Origin: Pogonophryne albipinna
Lineage: Eukaryota; Chordata; Actinopteri; Perciformes; Artedidraconidae
Assembly: GCA_028583405.1 (NCBI GenBank)
Contig: CM053256.1
Location: 6,965,527 to 7,029,526 of the forward strand
Reading direction: 5' to 3'
DNA: 64,000 bases
Positions 47,501 through 64,000 of the stretch are shown in pieces. Positions within the stretch are counted from its first letter, which is position 1. Every line of letters starts with the position of its first letter. The position numbers and the translations under genes are program-made. The notes beneath the pieces are model-generated. The model searched no databases, was not told where the DNA came from, and saw only the letters and a list, made by a program, of their open reading frames with translations.

Positions 47501-50500
47501 GCATCCACCAGCACCTTTTTTAGTAATTGCATTTACCTGACATACATGGACACATTCCTCCAGAGTGATGGGTGCAGGAAGAGTAAACTTAGAAGTTATT
47601 TTGTCCCAGGACACATTGTTTATTTGTATTATGGATGTACTTTGCTGTGCCTTGTGTAAACTGAGGTGAGAATGTGAAATAAGGCTGAGATAAGGTTTCT
47701 TCCAACAGGGTTCCCCAGGTGAAGTGTTGAAAGACCCCCGAGTCCAATGCTGGATCGAAAACTACCGCAACCTGTTGGATGCGTGGCGATTCTGGCACAA
47801 ACGGGCCGAGTTTGACATCCATAGAGGCAAACTGGACCCCAGCTCCAAACCACTGGCCCAGGTAACACACATCTGGGGAAGATTTCTTTATGATTGTATA
47901 ATACAAATATATTTCTTAACTGTGGGGCTGATATGAAATCCACTGACAACAAATATAAAAAATAATGGATCATTCATTAGAGAAATGTATCAACCAAGAA
48001 GGCTTTCTATTGTGTGAGGATTTGCTTCTACTCTATGTTTTATATTATTGCTGGTTGAATGTATTTAAAGTAGGGTAGGTAAGAATGGAGAAACCCGCTC
48101 GAGTGTGCTAGAATTTGAAAGTACGCAGCGGAAAAAAAATCTGCCCCTTCCTTCAGACTTCCTTACAGAGCCCCTCCTCCAACACACACAAACGCACACA
48201 TGACCCATGAGGGCACGAGATAAGTTTGTGCACAGATGGAAGGCTGACAGGCAGGTAGGCCATCCAGTTACTTTAGCCGGGCCGGTGAAAATATGTTTTT
48301 TACAGCGCCACGGCTTCCACAGATGACATTTTTTATGTATTTATTGTCAAAGCATTTAATATATTCATTGCTATCGGGATGTTAAGAGCATTCCATGGAA
48401 TATAACAACAAGTGTTTCTGAAGTGAATTACCTACCTTTAAGTGAAAGTGAATGAAGGTTGAAAGGAATTCCTTTGGCTCTTGAAACTCTTCCAGAGCAA
48501 TATTCACTATTTCAAGATAAACAATATCAGAATTTTTTTTACCAAAACATGCAGCAATATCTTTTTGTATTTGATCATTCCATTATAATACGTTACTTGA
48601 TAGATTTGATAACTTTTTTGAAAATGCATGTTTGACTTTAATGTGATAGGGCCCTGGCAAACACAAGCCGTCTGTCCTGTTTTTTTACTGTCTTGGATAT
48701 TACTCCCCTCATGATGAAATAGGACGCTTGTACTGTTTATTACAGCAAAGGTAAGTCGTGCCAAGCTTGTAACACCCACTGCTCTCCTCTCCAATTATTG
48801 TCATAAAACCTGTTCTATTTAGCACAACAATCTTAGTTATCCTCTCTGTTCCAGTTAATACACATACTGCACAACATATTTCTACTTGCGATTATGAGTA
48901 CAAAGCGAACCTTAGCACGACCTACTAACTACACTATGACATTCCAATATTCACAGTTAAGCATTTTCGGATTATTGCAGTATTATCTAATGCTTATCTT
49001 CCTCTCACCTCAAAGTGAAAATCAGACAGCTGGTGAGCGTGTGCTTGTTGATTTTACCTTTGTGTCCGCCGGCCCTTATCAACCGACCTTTGTGTTTGTT
49101 CTTGTGCGACAGGTGTTCGTGAGCTGCAACTTCTGTGGCAAGTCTATTTCCTACAGCTGCTCGGTGATGCCTCATCAGGGCCGCGGATTCAGCCAGTACG
49201 GGGTCAGCGGCTCGCCCACCAAGTCAAAAGTCACCAGTTGCCCCGGCTGCAGGAAACCGCTGCCACGCTGTGCCCTCTGCCTCATGAACATGGGCACACC
49301 TGTCTCTAACTGCCCAGGTAAACTGACCTATGTGGACAGATGCTCCGTTGATACTTACAGGCAGGCCTCTTGGAGCAGCTTAAGTGTTTATAATACTTAA
49401 CTGAGCATTTGCAGGGGAGATTGTGTGGACTTTGTTCAGCATTAAGAGGCAGTAGCACCTGGACGTTCAGTGGCCAATCCAGTTCCTATTTATTTATTGC
49501 TTTGCTTTTACTCATACTAATCCAAATGCAAAGGTTTCATTGTCATATGCACTAAGCTACAGTATAGAAATAGCAAAACAATTCCTCTGACCTGAGCTCT
49601 TCCAACAATGCAACAGATAAAATACAAAATACTTCTGTACTCTTTTGGCCATCTTCTGAATTTACACTTTTTTATACATGTCAATAGAATATGGGATATG
49701 TACAAGAACAGAATATGAAATTAAATAATGTAAATTAAGACTAAATTAAATATAGTTCATTGCGGTGATAACTATTTATATAAATTAGTATATTGCAAGA
49801 TGACAACATAAATGTTTATCAGGGCACTTAACAGAGCTCAGGTATTTAGCAGTCTTATGGCCTGTGGGATGAAACTGTCCCTGAGTCTGGTGGTTTTTGT
49901 GCGGATGCTGCGGTACCGCCTGCCAGACGGCAGCAGACAGTCTGGCAGTTGACATAGATAGTACAGTTTATAGATTGTTGATACTGACTTGTAGATGAAT
50001 ATATTTTTCTGGCAGGAACAGGGAAGTCAGACGAGAGGTTGGACTTGACAAGGGAAAACAAACTCGCTCAGTTCAACAACTGGTTCACCTGGTGTCACAA
50101 CTGTCGTCATGGCGGCCACGCAGGACACATGCTCAGCTGGTTCAAGTAAGCTCTCTCTGCATGCTGCAGATGTGTGGCTTTTTTCAGACAGGATTGTGAA
50201 CTTGTTTCCTGCTATGGTCCGTGTACCTTTTGTCCATTAGCCCTTAAATTGTAAAGAAAAATAAATAAAAGCTAGTCTTTGCTCTTTCGGTTGTGTAGCA
50301 CTTTCATCGTTCTCTTTAAAATAATGTATTCTCTCTGTGACTGTTATGGAAGGCAAAGCAATTCAATATAAAATCACTTCTGTTCTAAATTACCACCTAA
50401 CTTTAAAAGTAATTGTAATGTTAGGTCCATGTGTGGATCCTGCTAAATTAAAAGATTGCCTGATTTATTATTTTAAATGGTAATATCAGAATTCAAATAA

Positions 50501-50694
50501 ATGGATGAATGAAAGGTACACTTACCTGCCAGGCCCTTCTGTACTCTTTTGGCCATCTTCTGTATTTACACTTTTTTTATTGACCTTAATGTGTCTTTTA
50601 CAGAGACCATACAGAGTGCCCAGTGTCTGGTTGCACGTGTAAATGCATGCAGCTGGACACCACAGGGAACCTGGTGCCTTCAGACAGCAGCTAA
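41542..50694 (+). CDS. mios: MIOS, GATOR2 complex subunit (11 coding exons, 878 aa)
   Basis: Coding exons: 41542-42360, 42867-43356, 43663-43761, 43939-44193, 45690-45859, 46453-46518, 46668-46826, 47709-47861, 49113-49317, 50016-50145, 50604-50694 (2,637 nt). Human MIOS is 875 aa. N-terminal WD40 propeller ([47 protein letters not shown]), then an alpha-solenoid ([40 protein letters not shown]), then a Cys/His zinc-binding tail ([50 protein letters not shown]). GATOR2 opposes GATOR1 and so promotes amino-acid-dependent mTORC1 activity at lysosomes. Exon 2 to 3 needs an AT-AC intron to keep frame. The other large introns (44194-45689, 46827-47708, 47862-49112, 49318-50015) hold no gene that I can see. 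Confidence 0.95.
43357..43662 (+). other. mios: AT-AC (U12-type) intron of mios
   Basis: Begins ATATCCTTT, the U12 donor consensus, and ends in AC. A branch-site-like TTCCTATAT lies at 43645-43653, about 9 nt before the 3' end. Splicing here joins TTT T|AT ATG AAG and gives LWYDLFYMKQ, collinear with human LWYTLHFMKQ. The nearby GT at 43343 leaves no in-frame AG acceptor. Confidence 0.8.
44206..44278 (+). repeat. GGA/GGGGGA purine repeat
   Basis: Starts about 12 nt after the exon donor at 44194, in an intron of mios. Long G runs make quadruplex or triplex structure possible. Confidence 0.85.
44359..44660 (+). repeat. hAT-like fragment, one end visible
   Basis: CAGTGTTTCCCCTACCATTG followed by GGGGCGCTGCGCCCC, resembling a common fish hAT terminus. 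The other end was not found. Confidence 0.4.
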
Positions 50695-50940
50695 ACAGGA
50701 GAAGCTTGTCAGAAAGTGAAGTCCAACACCCGCCCAAGCCAACCAGCGTGGGTTTACTGCTACACCCACCACACCGACAACTGGGCAAGGGACGAAGGGT
50801 GCAAGCAGGGTCCTCTTCTGCAGCAGCTGCTTAAATAGAATGGGACGCTGTTAAGTTATAGTCTAGTGAATGTAATGTTGTAACTGAGCCCTATATGAAG
50901 AAGGGAGGCAGTGTGTGTGTGTTATGGTTTAATGTCATCT

Positions 50941-50946
50941 AATAAA
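50941..50946 (+). promoter_or_regulatory. mios: Poly(A) signal of mios
   Basis: AATAAA about 250 nt after the stop, overlapping a second AATAAA-like copy. Confidence 0.6.
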
Positions 50947-52890
50947 ATAAATCACATTTCAACTTGTAAAGATGTGCTCAAAGGTGCCAAGATGTCCAAG
51001 ATATATTTAATTTTTAATATTTAAAACTCGTGTTTTAATACACTTTTTAACGTCTGTGTTTGTCTTAAGAAAGTATCTTCACATACCTCATGAAAGCATT
51101 GTCCGGGGTGAAGGGCGGTCCCCCGGGGGCCGGGGCCCACACTCTCTTTATGTTCTTCTGTGCCACTCTTCATCTGGCATTGTGCGGGATGGCTTCCAGT
51201 GTGAGGGGTGGTTATGGGGTATAGGATGGGGAATGGGATAAGGTAGGGGGTGAAGGGTGATGAGGAGGAAGGGTGGGAGGGTGCGTCTGTATTCATCAGC
51301 AGACTCCAGGCCTGTGGTCCATGAAAGAAGCTCGCCAGAAAACAGCAGCTGCTCGGCACTCTAACAAGACCCTCCAGATTGTTCCCCCCATAAAGAACCT
51401 CAGCTGCCGGAACACTATTGACTCAAAGAAAGGGCGAGAGAACAGACAGCCTGAGCCCTGGACCCCCCCTCGTACAGCCTTTGACATACACAGACTTGCC
51501 CTCTCTTTCTTTCTCCCTCTGTGGTGCCCAAATTGCACCCAAAAACTATGCACACCACACATCAATCCAAGGATGGGTGCCGTCTGTGGGGGGACGGCCG
51601 TGTGTAAGCCGCATTGTAAATGGGTTTACTCTCTTTCTCTGCCACCCTCCCCGCTCTGTCACTAGCGTAGGGAGGCATTGTTAGTGAGAGGCGGCCTGCA
51701 CCAGACCTGGCTAAATCACTTAGTCATGGAGGAGGAGGAGGAGGGTGCACAGGAGCTACTGCTTTCCCCAGGATCTCTTCCCGGTGTGGGAGGTTTTATA
51801 GGCCTGCGGCCCTTTAGTGAACTATTTTGGAGTGTAGCTGACAAATTGGCGAGCCGTGTTGCGTCCCAAAAAACAGGGTGGCTGGAATTTCACCCTTTCA
51901 GTGTTTCTTTTAAATAAATTCCGACTGACAAATTGGAGCACTGCTGAATGGGTTGTTTTCCATAAGTTTTCCATGGTTTATTTTTACATTATCAGTTTCA
52001 TAGACAGATGGCGTGGGGTTTCTATCATGTGCTTTCTTTATCTTTGCTTGAAAGCATTGAGTCACCTTATTCTCCCATGGGAACTCCCACAGAATCACAG
52101 ACCAGTGCAGGCAGAAGGAAGGACAGCATTGAATAACAATAGATTTTGGACCTCGGAACTAGGCAAGTAATACATCTCCTTATTAGATTGAAAATTCATT
52201 CTTGAGTTTGAACAGCTTGTGTCAACGCAATCTTACCTCAAGGTTCATTAGTAGATGTTGCAGAGCTTTAAGTCTCATCATTATGTTTCTCAGCAGGTGG
52301 CGTATGTGGAAAAAATGCTCCATATTGGATGATATTACAATGAAATTCACTCTTGACCCAAAACAAAGTTGATCAACATTCTCAATATAATTCAAATCAA
52401 CCTTGGTGGTCTTGTTTGATCAAGCTTACACAGGCTTATCAAAGATAAGCAAATACATATATAAGTAGTTATGAAAGAACATTGTACAGCGTGGATTCTA
52501 CAGGTCAAACGATGTCTGTAAACTGTATACAATGCTGTAATAAATACATGTTTATCATTCATATATTTATTTATCATATATAGTGTGAATCACTGAAGTT
52601 AGTAGTGTTCAATAGAAAACAAAATAATTTGAACATTTACATTTGTGATACCATCTGCTGAATAATTATATTGTAATTATGATTAAAAGGTACAGATCAT
52701 ATACAATAGGCATCCTCAACTGTATTTTTCACAATGACGAGCAACATACTACGTCTCAAATAAGGCCGTTTCTGTACATTGTAAAAAAACAATACACTGG
52801 TGCAATGCTAAAGAGTAAAATCAAAGGATATCTTTCACATCTCAATTTCCTTAACAAAAAAAACTTTCCACACTAGTAAGACATTTCTTA
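50947..52890. other. mios-glcci1 intergenic region
   Basis: No coding exon recognised on either strand. In human this interval holds RPA3 and UMAD1; no trace of their proteins was seen. Contains G/C-rich low-complexity patches (51100-51290). Confidence 0.55.
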
Positions 52891-53171
52891 CCTGATTGGA
52901 TGAAATTACGATCCATAGACATACTGGCACCAATCAGCGAAGTTACTGTACATCGTCACTGTCCAATGAGAAGCTCAGAAATGAGTAGCGTAGCCCGCCC
53001 ACAGGCAACAGCCAGTAGTCTGGTCGTAACAACTGTCATTTAGTGAGTGGACATGATGGGGAAGAGAGCTTGAAAACAAGAATTAAACGTCTCAAGAAGT
53101 ATCATAAATAACTTTTAAAGTTACTATTGTAGTTGTTAGAGCTTACATCGTCATGTGTTAGTATCTTACAG
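52891..53171 (+). promoter_or_regulatory. glcci1: glcci1 promoter and untranslated exon 1
   Basis: Three CCAAT-type elements within 90 bp: inverted CCAATCAGG at 52892-52900, CCAATCAGCG at 52930-52939 and GTCCAATGAG at 52971-52980. A GC-box-like CCCGCCCAC lies near 52994. An exon ends CTTACAG|GTAAGT (gt at 53172) and can splice to the acceptor TCCTCCAG before 53305. Confidence 0.55.
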
Positions 53172-53368
53172 GTAAGTTATCACCAACAATTGCGAGTTTT
53201 TGTCCTTTTGAGCGCATGAGTTGACTTAAAAAAAGGAAGCTAACGTTTTTGCTAACTAGCTAATGTTTATCTTACCGTTCCCCCACCACCACCTCCTCCT
53301 CCAGAGAAGTAGCAACTTTGGCAGTACGTCTTTCTTCCTGTGATAGGAATTACAGCCAGTTTCGAAGG

Positions 53369-58498
<5,130 letters not shown>

Positions 58499-58652
58499 TA
58501 GGACTCCCAAAGAAAACGTAATAATCCTGGTGACTCATGGAGTAGCCTCGACCTTTTTCAAATGTTAACTGATTATCATGGGTGCCTCTAAGCAGTAGCA
58601 TCCATGAGTCTTAGCTGCTGTAGCCTTGGAAAGCAAAGTCATAATGTTAATA

Positions 58653-59447
58653 TTAAAGGTCCCATGTCATGCTTTTCCGGTTATTACCCGTCCCCTTGTG
58701 TGTTATGAAGGTTTTTATGCATGTAAACGGTCTTCAGAGTCAACAACCCTCAAAGTACACCCTGTAGCGAGTAAAACTCTAACACAGAAAAGACCTCCCC
58801 AAAACGCCTCGTTGGAGATACGTCATTGTCCATTTGATTCTTCCGGGTACGGCATGATGTCAACCCGTACCCGGAACGAAATGGACCAATCCGTGGAGCC
58901 GTTACGTTACGTCCGCGGAGCCGTTACGCTAAGCCCCCGCTGATTGGTCCAAATTCACACACACACTCGGTGCAGGCAGCTCTGCTGATTTCTCCTCCCT
59001 GGCTGCAGGCTGATAACAGACAGTTGGGATTCTCTCTGCAGACCCATTCTCACAGCGTTTATCAACCTTTTTCTTACTCAATATCAAGCCACACTTATTG
59101 TTTTTACTTCGGCTGTGACTTTGTGTGTGTTCAGGATGAGTTTCACTGTGTTTCGCTGTGTATCGCTAAACAAGGAAACCACACCTCCACGGAGCTCAGT
59201 GCGATTCACAACGTCCAGACCAATCAGAGCACACTGTGTTCACAGGGAGGGTGGGGGCTGGAGCTATTGGAGCTACAACGAGCCGTTAAAGGCAGAGAGT
59301 GAAATTCAGTGAATACACGTAGTTTACAGAGATGCTGTTTGAGAAACCAATGTGAGTTTGGAAAATTGCACAATATAAATCTATTCTAGTATACCTCTAC
59401 AATGGAATTATGATCCGTGGAAATGGCCATGAAATGTCTCCTTTTAA
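58653..59447. mobile_element. TIR MITE-like element with TTAA flanks
   Basis: Left AAAGGTCCCATGTCATGC, right the complement of AAAGGAGACATTTCATGG, with TTAA at both borders (58653-58656, 59444-59447). About 790 bp, no transposase. A TTAA duplication would suit piggyBac- or Kolobok-type mobilisation. Confidence 0.6.
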
Positions 59448-59689
59448 GGAGCGTGCCAAGTGACTGCAGCGTCCGTGGTTCCAGATTGAAGAAATCACAG
59501 ACAAAGGGAAGAAGCACTACATCACTAAAAGGTCACATGTGTAGTCATCATGGAACCATCACCATCACCACCGTCATCTTTGAATTGTTGATGTGATGAC
59601 TGATGCACGACGATTGATGAATCCTCATATTGTAATTTTGGTTTTGAGTAAAGCATGTGTGAAGCTGACAATTGAGCGGCCCGACCAAG

Positions 59690-60112
59690 CAAGGAGGCAG
59701 AGGCAGAACGGCCAAAAATACAACCCGGTGTGGGCATTTATTAACTCATACACATATGATATGACACAGCCTCAATCTGCTGCTCCTGTGCGCACAGTCA
59801 CCAGCCACCACACTACCAGCCTCCAAACAGACAGGGCAACAGAGCCTAAATACACACCCACACTAATCAAACCAACAGGACACAGGTGAGGGGGGAGGAG
59901 ACAACACAGTGCACCAGGTGCACACAATCAGCAACAGAACAGGGGAACACTTTTCAACATAAAACCAGGAAACGGAGACAGACAAACTAAAACACAGACA
60001 GATGCACAAACTACATACACTTTGCCACCAATGAAGCTACAGAATCCGTAACGGAGGCCGAGATCTATGGACCCAGAGATCACCTCCGTTACATTTCCTC
60101 ACCCCTCTCCCC
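59690..60112 (-). mobile_element. LTR and polypurine tract of an LTR retroelement
   Basis: On the minus strand a polypurine tract (GGGGAGAGGGGTGAGGAAA, 60112-60094) is followed at 60093 by TGTAACGGAGGTGATCTCTG, a TG-type LTR start. Inside is a hairpin (CTCCGTTAC/GTAACGGAG), and an AATAAA lies near 59740 on the minus strand. The far LTR border near 59690 is approximate, and the 5' LTR is not seen. Confidence 0.5.
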
Positions 60113-60478
60113 TGGAAGCACAGTGTCTTAAAAACCTTGGCTTCCCTGCAAGGTTTCTGCTTCCCCTTGTGCAGCATGGTTTCCTCTTTCTTCCTCTTCG
60201 GGATCTGATTCTTCCTCTCCCGGCGCTCCTGCTGGTTCTGCTGCCTGACGCGATCTCTCTCCTGACGGATCTTTTCGGCCATTTTCACCTGCTCCTCCTG
60301 GGCTAGAAAAGCCTCTTCCTCGTCTTTAGTTTCCTTCTCCTCTGCCAGTTTCTTCTTAGAGAGCCGGGACTGCGGCCTCTCTAGCTGAGCGGGATCCGCC
60401 CGGGACCGCTGCATCAGCGTGGCTATCTGTTGCTTCATCTGGATGAGCTCCCTCTCACGCTCCTCCTTCTCCTCCGTG
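60094..60478 (-). pseudogene. Lys/Glu-rich coiled-coil frame joined to the LTR
   Basis: Minus-strand frame preceded by an acceptor-like TATTTGCAG and opening TEEKEERERELIQMKQQIAT. It continues as a charged helix (KKKLAEEKETKDEEE, KMAEKIRQERDRVRQQNQQE) for about 110 codons, then runs through the polypurine tract into the LTR (stop at 60037). No ATG context or upstream exon was found. It resembles no gag or pol domain I know; it could be a host exon carried by the element or an element-specific gene. Not identified. Confidence 0.4.
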
Positions 60479-60485
60479 CTGCAAA

Positions 60486-63400
60486 TATTATTTGCAATTA
60501 ATTATCTTAGTTTGACATAAAAAATACCTTAACGTATTTGAATATGGCCATATGGCTCACAGCTTGTCCACAGTGTCTGGTAAATCCCCAAATTCCACAT
60601 TCACTTTTCATTTCTCGCTAAAAAAGAATGGCAGTTAAGACTTCAATGTAACTGTTTGTTTCTGTTTCAGTGCTAGGTCAAGGAGACGTATTTAAACAAT
60701 GTGGACAAAGGTTTTGATTATCTTGTGGACTTTACAGTAACTGAAATGTCCTCAAAGCACTACCTTTTAATACTTGATAAGGAATAGACATGGTTTTCCT
60801 AATTCACATCGCCACAGTATTCCTGGAAAGCAGCTCACTAATCTTGCCCTGTTGCCTAGTGCCTAGATGCAGTTTCTCTCAAAGAAGTACATTTGTTGGC
60901 GGGTGTTGGTGTCTGGTGGGTTTCTGTCATGAAAGAATATTGACTATGCATGATCATGACAAGGGCTGCACCCTCTTTGCTTAAAGAAGCCTTTCATGTG
61001 TCTGAATGAAGCCCGCCAAGCCTAATTTACATGGGCTTCATTCCTTTGAACCCGTCATTTGCCTCACATGTCTTTGTGTGTTGGCTGAGGAAGTGGTGTG
61101 AGGGCCTATAAGATCTCTTGAAGTGGCTGTATGCATGCAGAGTAAATGCCTCTTATTACAGGGTTCCTGTGCAGTACTGCAAAGACAGGACAAGTATGGA
61201 GAATCTATTCCATAATTATCAGGCCTTGAAAAAGGTTATTGCAGAATAAACATTTGGCCAGTGATTTTGTAGACCCTTTTTTCGCCACATTGTGACATTG
61301 ACCATATTTTTCCAGCCTTATCAGCAAAGACCTGATTGAAGGCGGACATGAACGAAAACAACGTTTAAGAGATTTATATCTGTCAGAGCTGTGGAAATAT
61401 GAGATGTGAAAACATTTAGCCATGTGTAATGATGTGGGGGAGTGTGACACACTTGACAATCCTTGTGCGATTAAACTCCCCCAAGAATAGTGAGAGACCA
61501 CTTCCTGTTAGAAAGCTATGCCTGGGCAAAACTCTTTCTATAAGACGACGACAGCAGCAGCAGCAGAGAGCAGCACACAAAAGGTCCCTGGCCTCTTTTG
61601 TTGGTCATTGCTCAAGTTCAAGACAGCCTCTCCTTTGAGCCGTTATGGAGGTGAAGTTGTTTGCACCTGTCCCCCAGGCCACGGCTGAGTCGAGGAGAAA
61701 TCCCACTGCTTACCACCTGGCCCTCGTGGCTGCACGGCTCGCCTGCCTTTTGTGTGGGAGTTGAGGAGCAGAGGGCCCATACATATGCTAATCACTGTTC
61801 CGGGGTAGGCCTGTTTGCCCTAGGCCCTGTGGTTTCAGAACACAGAGAATGTCTGTATGAAGATTAGGGCCCTGACAAACCACGCAGACCTCAAAGAACT
61901 AGAACCGACAAAGGCAGACTGATCAAATAGTTTGCCTGTCCTCGCAGTTTTTGTTAAAGATTGCACTTGAAACACAACACAAAGACTACAGGTGATGGCA
62001 AGCTGACCACAGAGAGGCATTTTGAGTTCTGAAAATGCGTGAGAGGAAATTATTTATCTTCATTTGTAATCTGAAAAACCAAACAAAAAGACAAACAGTT
62101 TTTCACGCCAATGGAAATCTGCTTTAGCTGTCTCTTTTATAGGACTGGAATATCAAAGGAGAAGATGTCTGCTATGGACTTTGGAGCCAAACACATGTGG
62201 CCACAAATGCAGGTTTTACAGGTCCCTCTCAAAAATGTATTGTATATTGCTTTGAAAAAATCTCTTTCTAATTACTGTCAACTTGAATAAATTAAACATT
62301 AACACATCATGATAACGTTATACTATACCTTAGTCGAATACACACATGTTGATTGAATAGAGCCAGAAAGCATCTTACTGCAAGTAGGAAAACAAGTACT
62401 ACGATGTTTTCAGCATTTTCCTGTCAACTTGCTAAGTTGCTCAAATATATGCAGGTGTTTTGTCATTCCCCTTTTGCTAATTAAAAAGTGACCAGCTAAT
62501 CCTCCTCATAATGGAACGACAGCAGACCCCATTTGGCCTCTGAACACCATCAAATAATAGCAGTGGCTGCTCTCATGTCCCGGCATGCATTCTAAGCTAA
62601 TCTAGCACAAATTCTACCGTCATTCTGATGTAGCCCAGTCATTATTTCCTGCTTTGGAACAGAACTGGATTCTTGAGGATGTTGCCTGCATGTGACCCTT
62701 TGAGGAGGAATCCTAATGGGAAGCAAGCTGCAGGCTTCGGTAACAGTTGTATCTGCAGGGGAGTGCCTTATCAGGAACAACACCTGGTGTACACGTCTAC
62801 ACAGCACACATCTCGGGACGGAAGTTAAAGAGCTAGCATGATTAAAAGGCCCCTGAGGGAAATAGAGGTGGGTGTTCTTGTTAACAGAGCATTTGTGTGG
62901 GAAGAAGAGCATCAATTAAGATAACCTGCAGTATTTGAACCGTCCTCTATATATCTGGGTGGAAATAAGTCATTTATTGCAAAGTGAAATATCCACTATA
63001 AAGAAAAGTGTTGCCCTTATATTGACACCTATGGCCCGAGACATCTCGGCATGCATTAGCTTTCTTAAGACTTGAAACAAAAGCAAGGATTCATGTATAA
63101 AATGTTATGTCTAAAACAATAAGTGTTTGGAATTGATTTAACAACCAGGGAACTAGTTGCAGGGATTATTCTCACCTCCTTTGTTCTCATTAGCTGTTAA
63201 GTTGTTTGCATTAAAAGCTGCGGTCACCACGAACACTAACCACACATCATTGCGATATGTTAAGTTAAAAAGGATAAGATGTAAGATGTCCTTTTTGTTG
63301 TTCTGTTTATATTTTTATGTTTCATGTGGAACCTACTTGAGCAGGTCTCCCTTGAAAAAGAGATCAATGATCTCAATGGGATACACCTGGGTAAATAAAG

Positions 63401-64000
63401 GTTTGAAATGAAAGGATTTATTTGATTTAGGGCTTATGAAGTTGAAAAACAGCATCTTTCGGAGGTGAAGAAACATTCCACTTGTGAATAACTACCTTGA
63501 GCCCTTTTTTCTTTTGATTCTATGTTTTTTATTATTACCAGTATTTTTGCAGCCCTCGTTTACTGCCATATTGAAAGCGTCTCACATTTCATTGAGTTAC
63601 AAGTGGCAAGTTGCATTCCCTATTTGACGTCATTGAACATCTGTGAGAACTTAGTTTTTCCTCAACAGCAAAGTCCACAGCTCCACAAAGCCCGTCTGCC
63701 CTTTTGCAGCATTCTGCATTCTGAATGAACAGACTAAGCTGCAGCATCCACTCCGTCAATGCCTGGCAGAGGCATCAAACAGCACAAGCCACTGCATAGG
63801 CCATGCTCAAAATGTTAATGCTAAAGGCTAGCTACACATCTGCCATACAGTGGGCTCTTTATGAGAGCACAAGCCCCCATTTCATCCGCTGTCCTTTTCT
63901 GGGCAAACCAGCGCAAGCTATCCAGCGCTAACGGCTTCACGCGGGTGTTCCTCATTATTCACAGTGTGATATTCCATATCACAGGGCAAGGTTTGTGCCT
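60486..64000. other. glcci1 intron to the window end
   Basis: AT-rich intronic sequence, no further exon of glcci1 and no other gene recognised. Nothing repetitive stands out. Confidence 0.5.

Noticed and set aside
51021..51684. Frames on both strands examined as rpa3 or umad1 candidates
   Set aside because: Translations are low-complexity or unrelated; no resemblance to either protein.

Overview
This is vertebrate nuclear DNA, most likely from a teleost fish. It shows multi-exon genes with GT-AG introns, a dense load of fish-type transposons (Tc1/mariner, hAT-like MITEs, a Ty3/Gypsy element, a LINE), and the neighbour order col28a1 - mios - glcci1 known from vertebrates (human COL28A1-MIOS-(RPA3, UMAD1)-GLCCI1). 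Exon structures below were built by hand from splice signals and reading phase. The first three genes close into full frames of plausible length.

Layout: (1) 977-13109 (+): a secreted protein with a PNGase F-like fold and a protease-associated (PA) segment, 12 exons, 671 aa. Its large intron 7 holds a decayed Gypsy element with two further elements nested inside it, and a separate hAT-like element with a perfect 8-bp target duplication. (2) 14577-31254 (-): col28a1, collagen type XXVIII, 34 exons, about 1,218 aa: signal peptide, VWA, about 520-residue triple helix, VWA, Kunitz domain. It lies tail-to-tail with gene 1. (3) About 32.2-39.8 kb: the gap between the divergent col28a1 and mios genes, filled largely with transposons (TATAGT-rich repeats, a TIR element abutting a nearly intact Tc1, a 5'-truncated LINE). 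(4) 41542-50694 (+): mios, a GATOR2 subunit, 11 coding exons, 878 aa. The frame closes only if one intron is a minor-spliceosome AT-AC intron. (5) 53369 to beyond the window end (+): the first two coding exons of glcci1. The rest of the window is glcci1 intron, holding two MITE-like elements and the 3' end of an LTR element with an unusual coiled-coil reading frame.

Functionally the genes are not an operon-like system. Two encode extracellular/secretory products (a putative glycoamidase and a matrix collagen), one is a nutrient-sensing component of the mTORC1 pathway, and one is the glucocorticoid-induced gene glcci1. The most useful second-look items are the AT-AC intron in mios, the animal PNGase F-like gene with its GC-AG intron, the fixed-register Gly-X-Gly interruptions in the run of 69-nt collagen exons, and the coiled-coil frame fused to an LTR.
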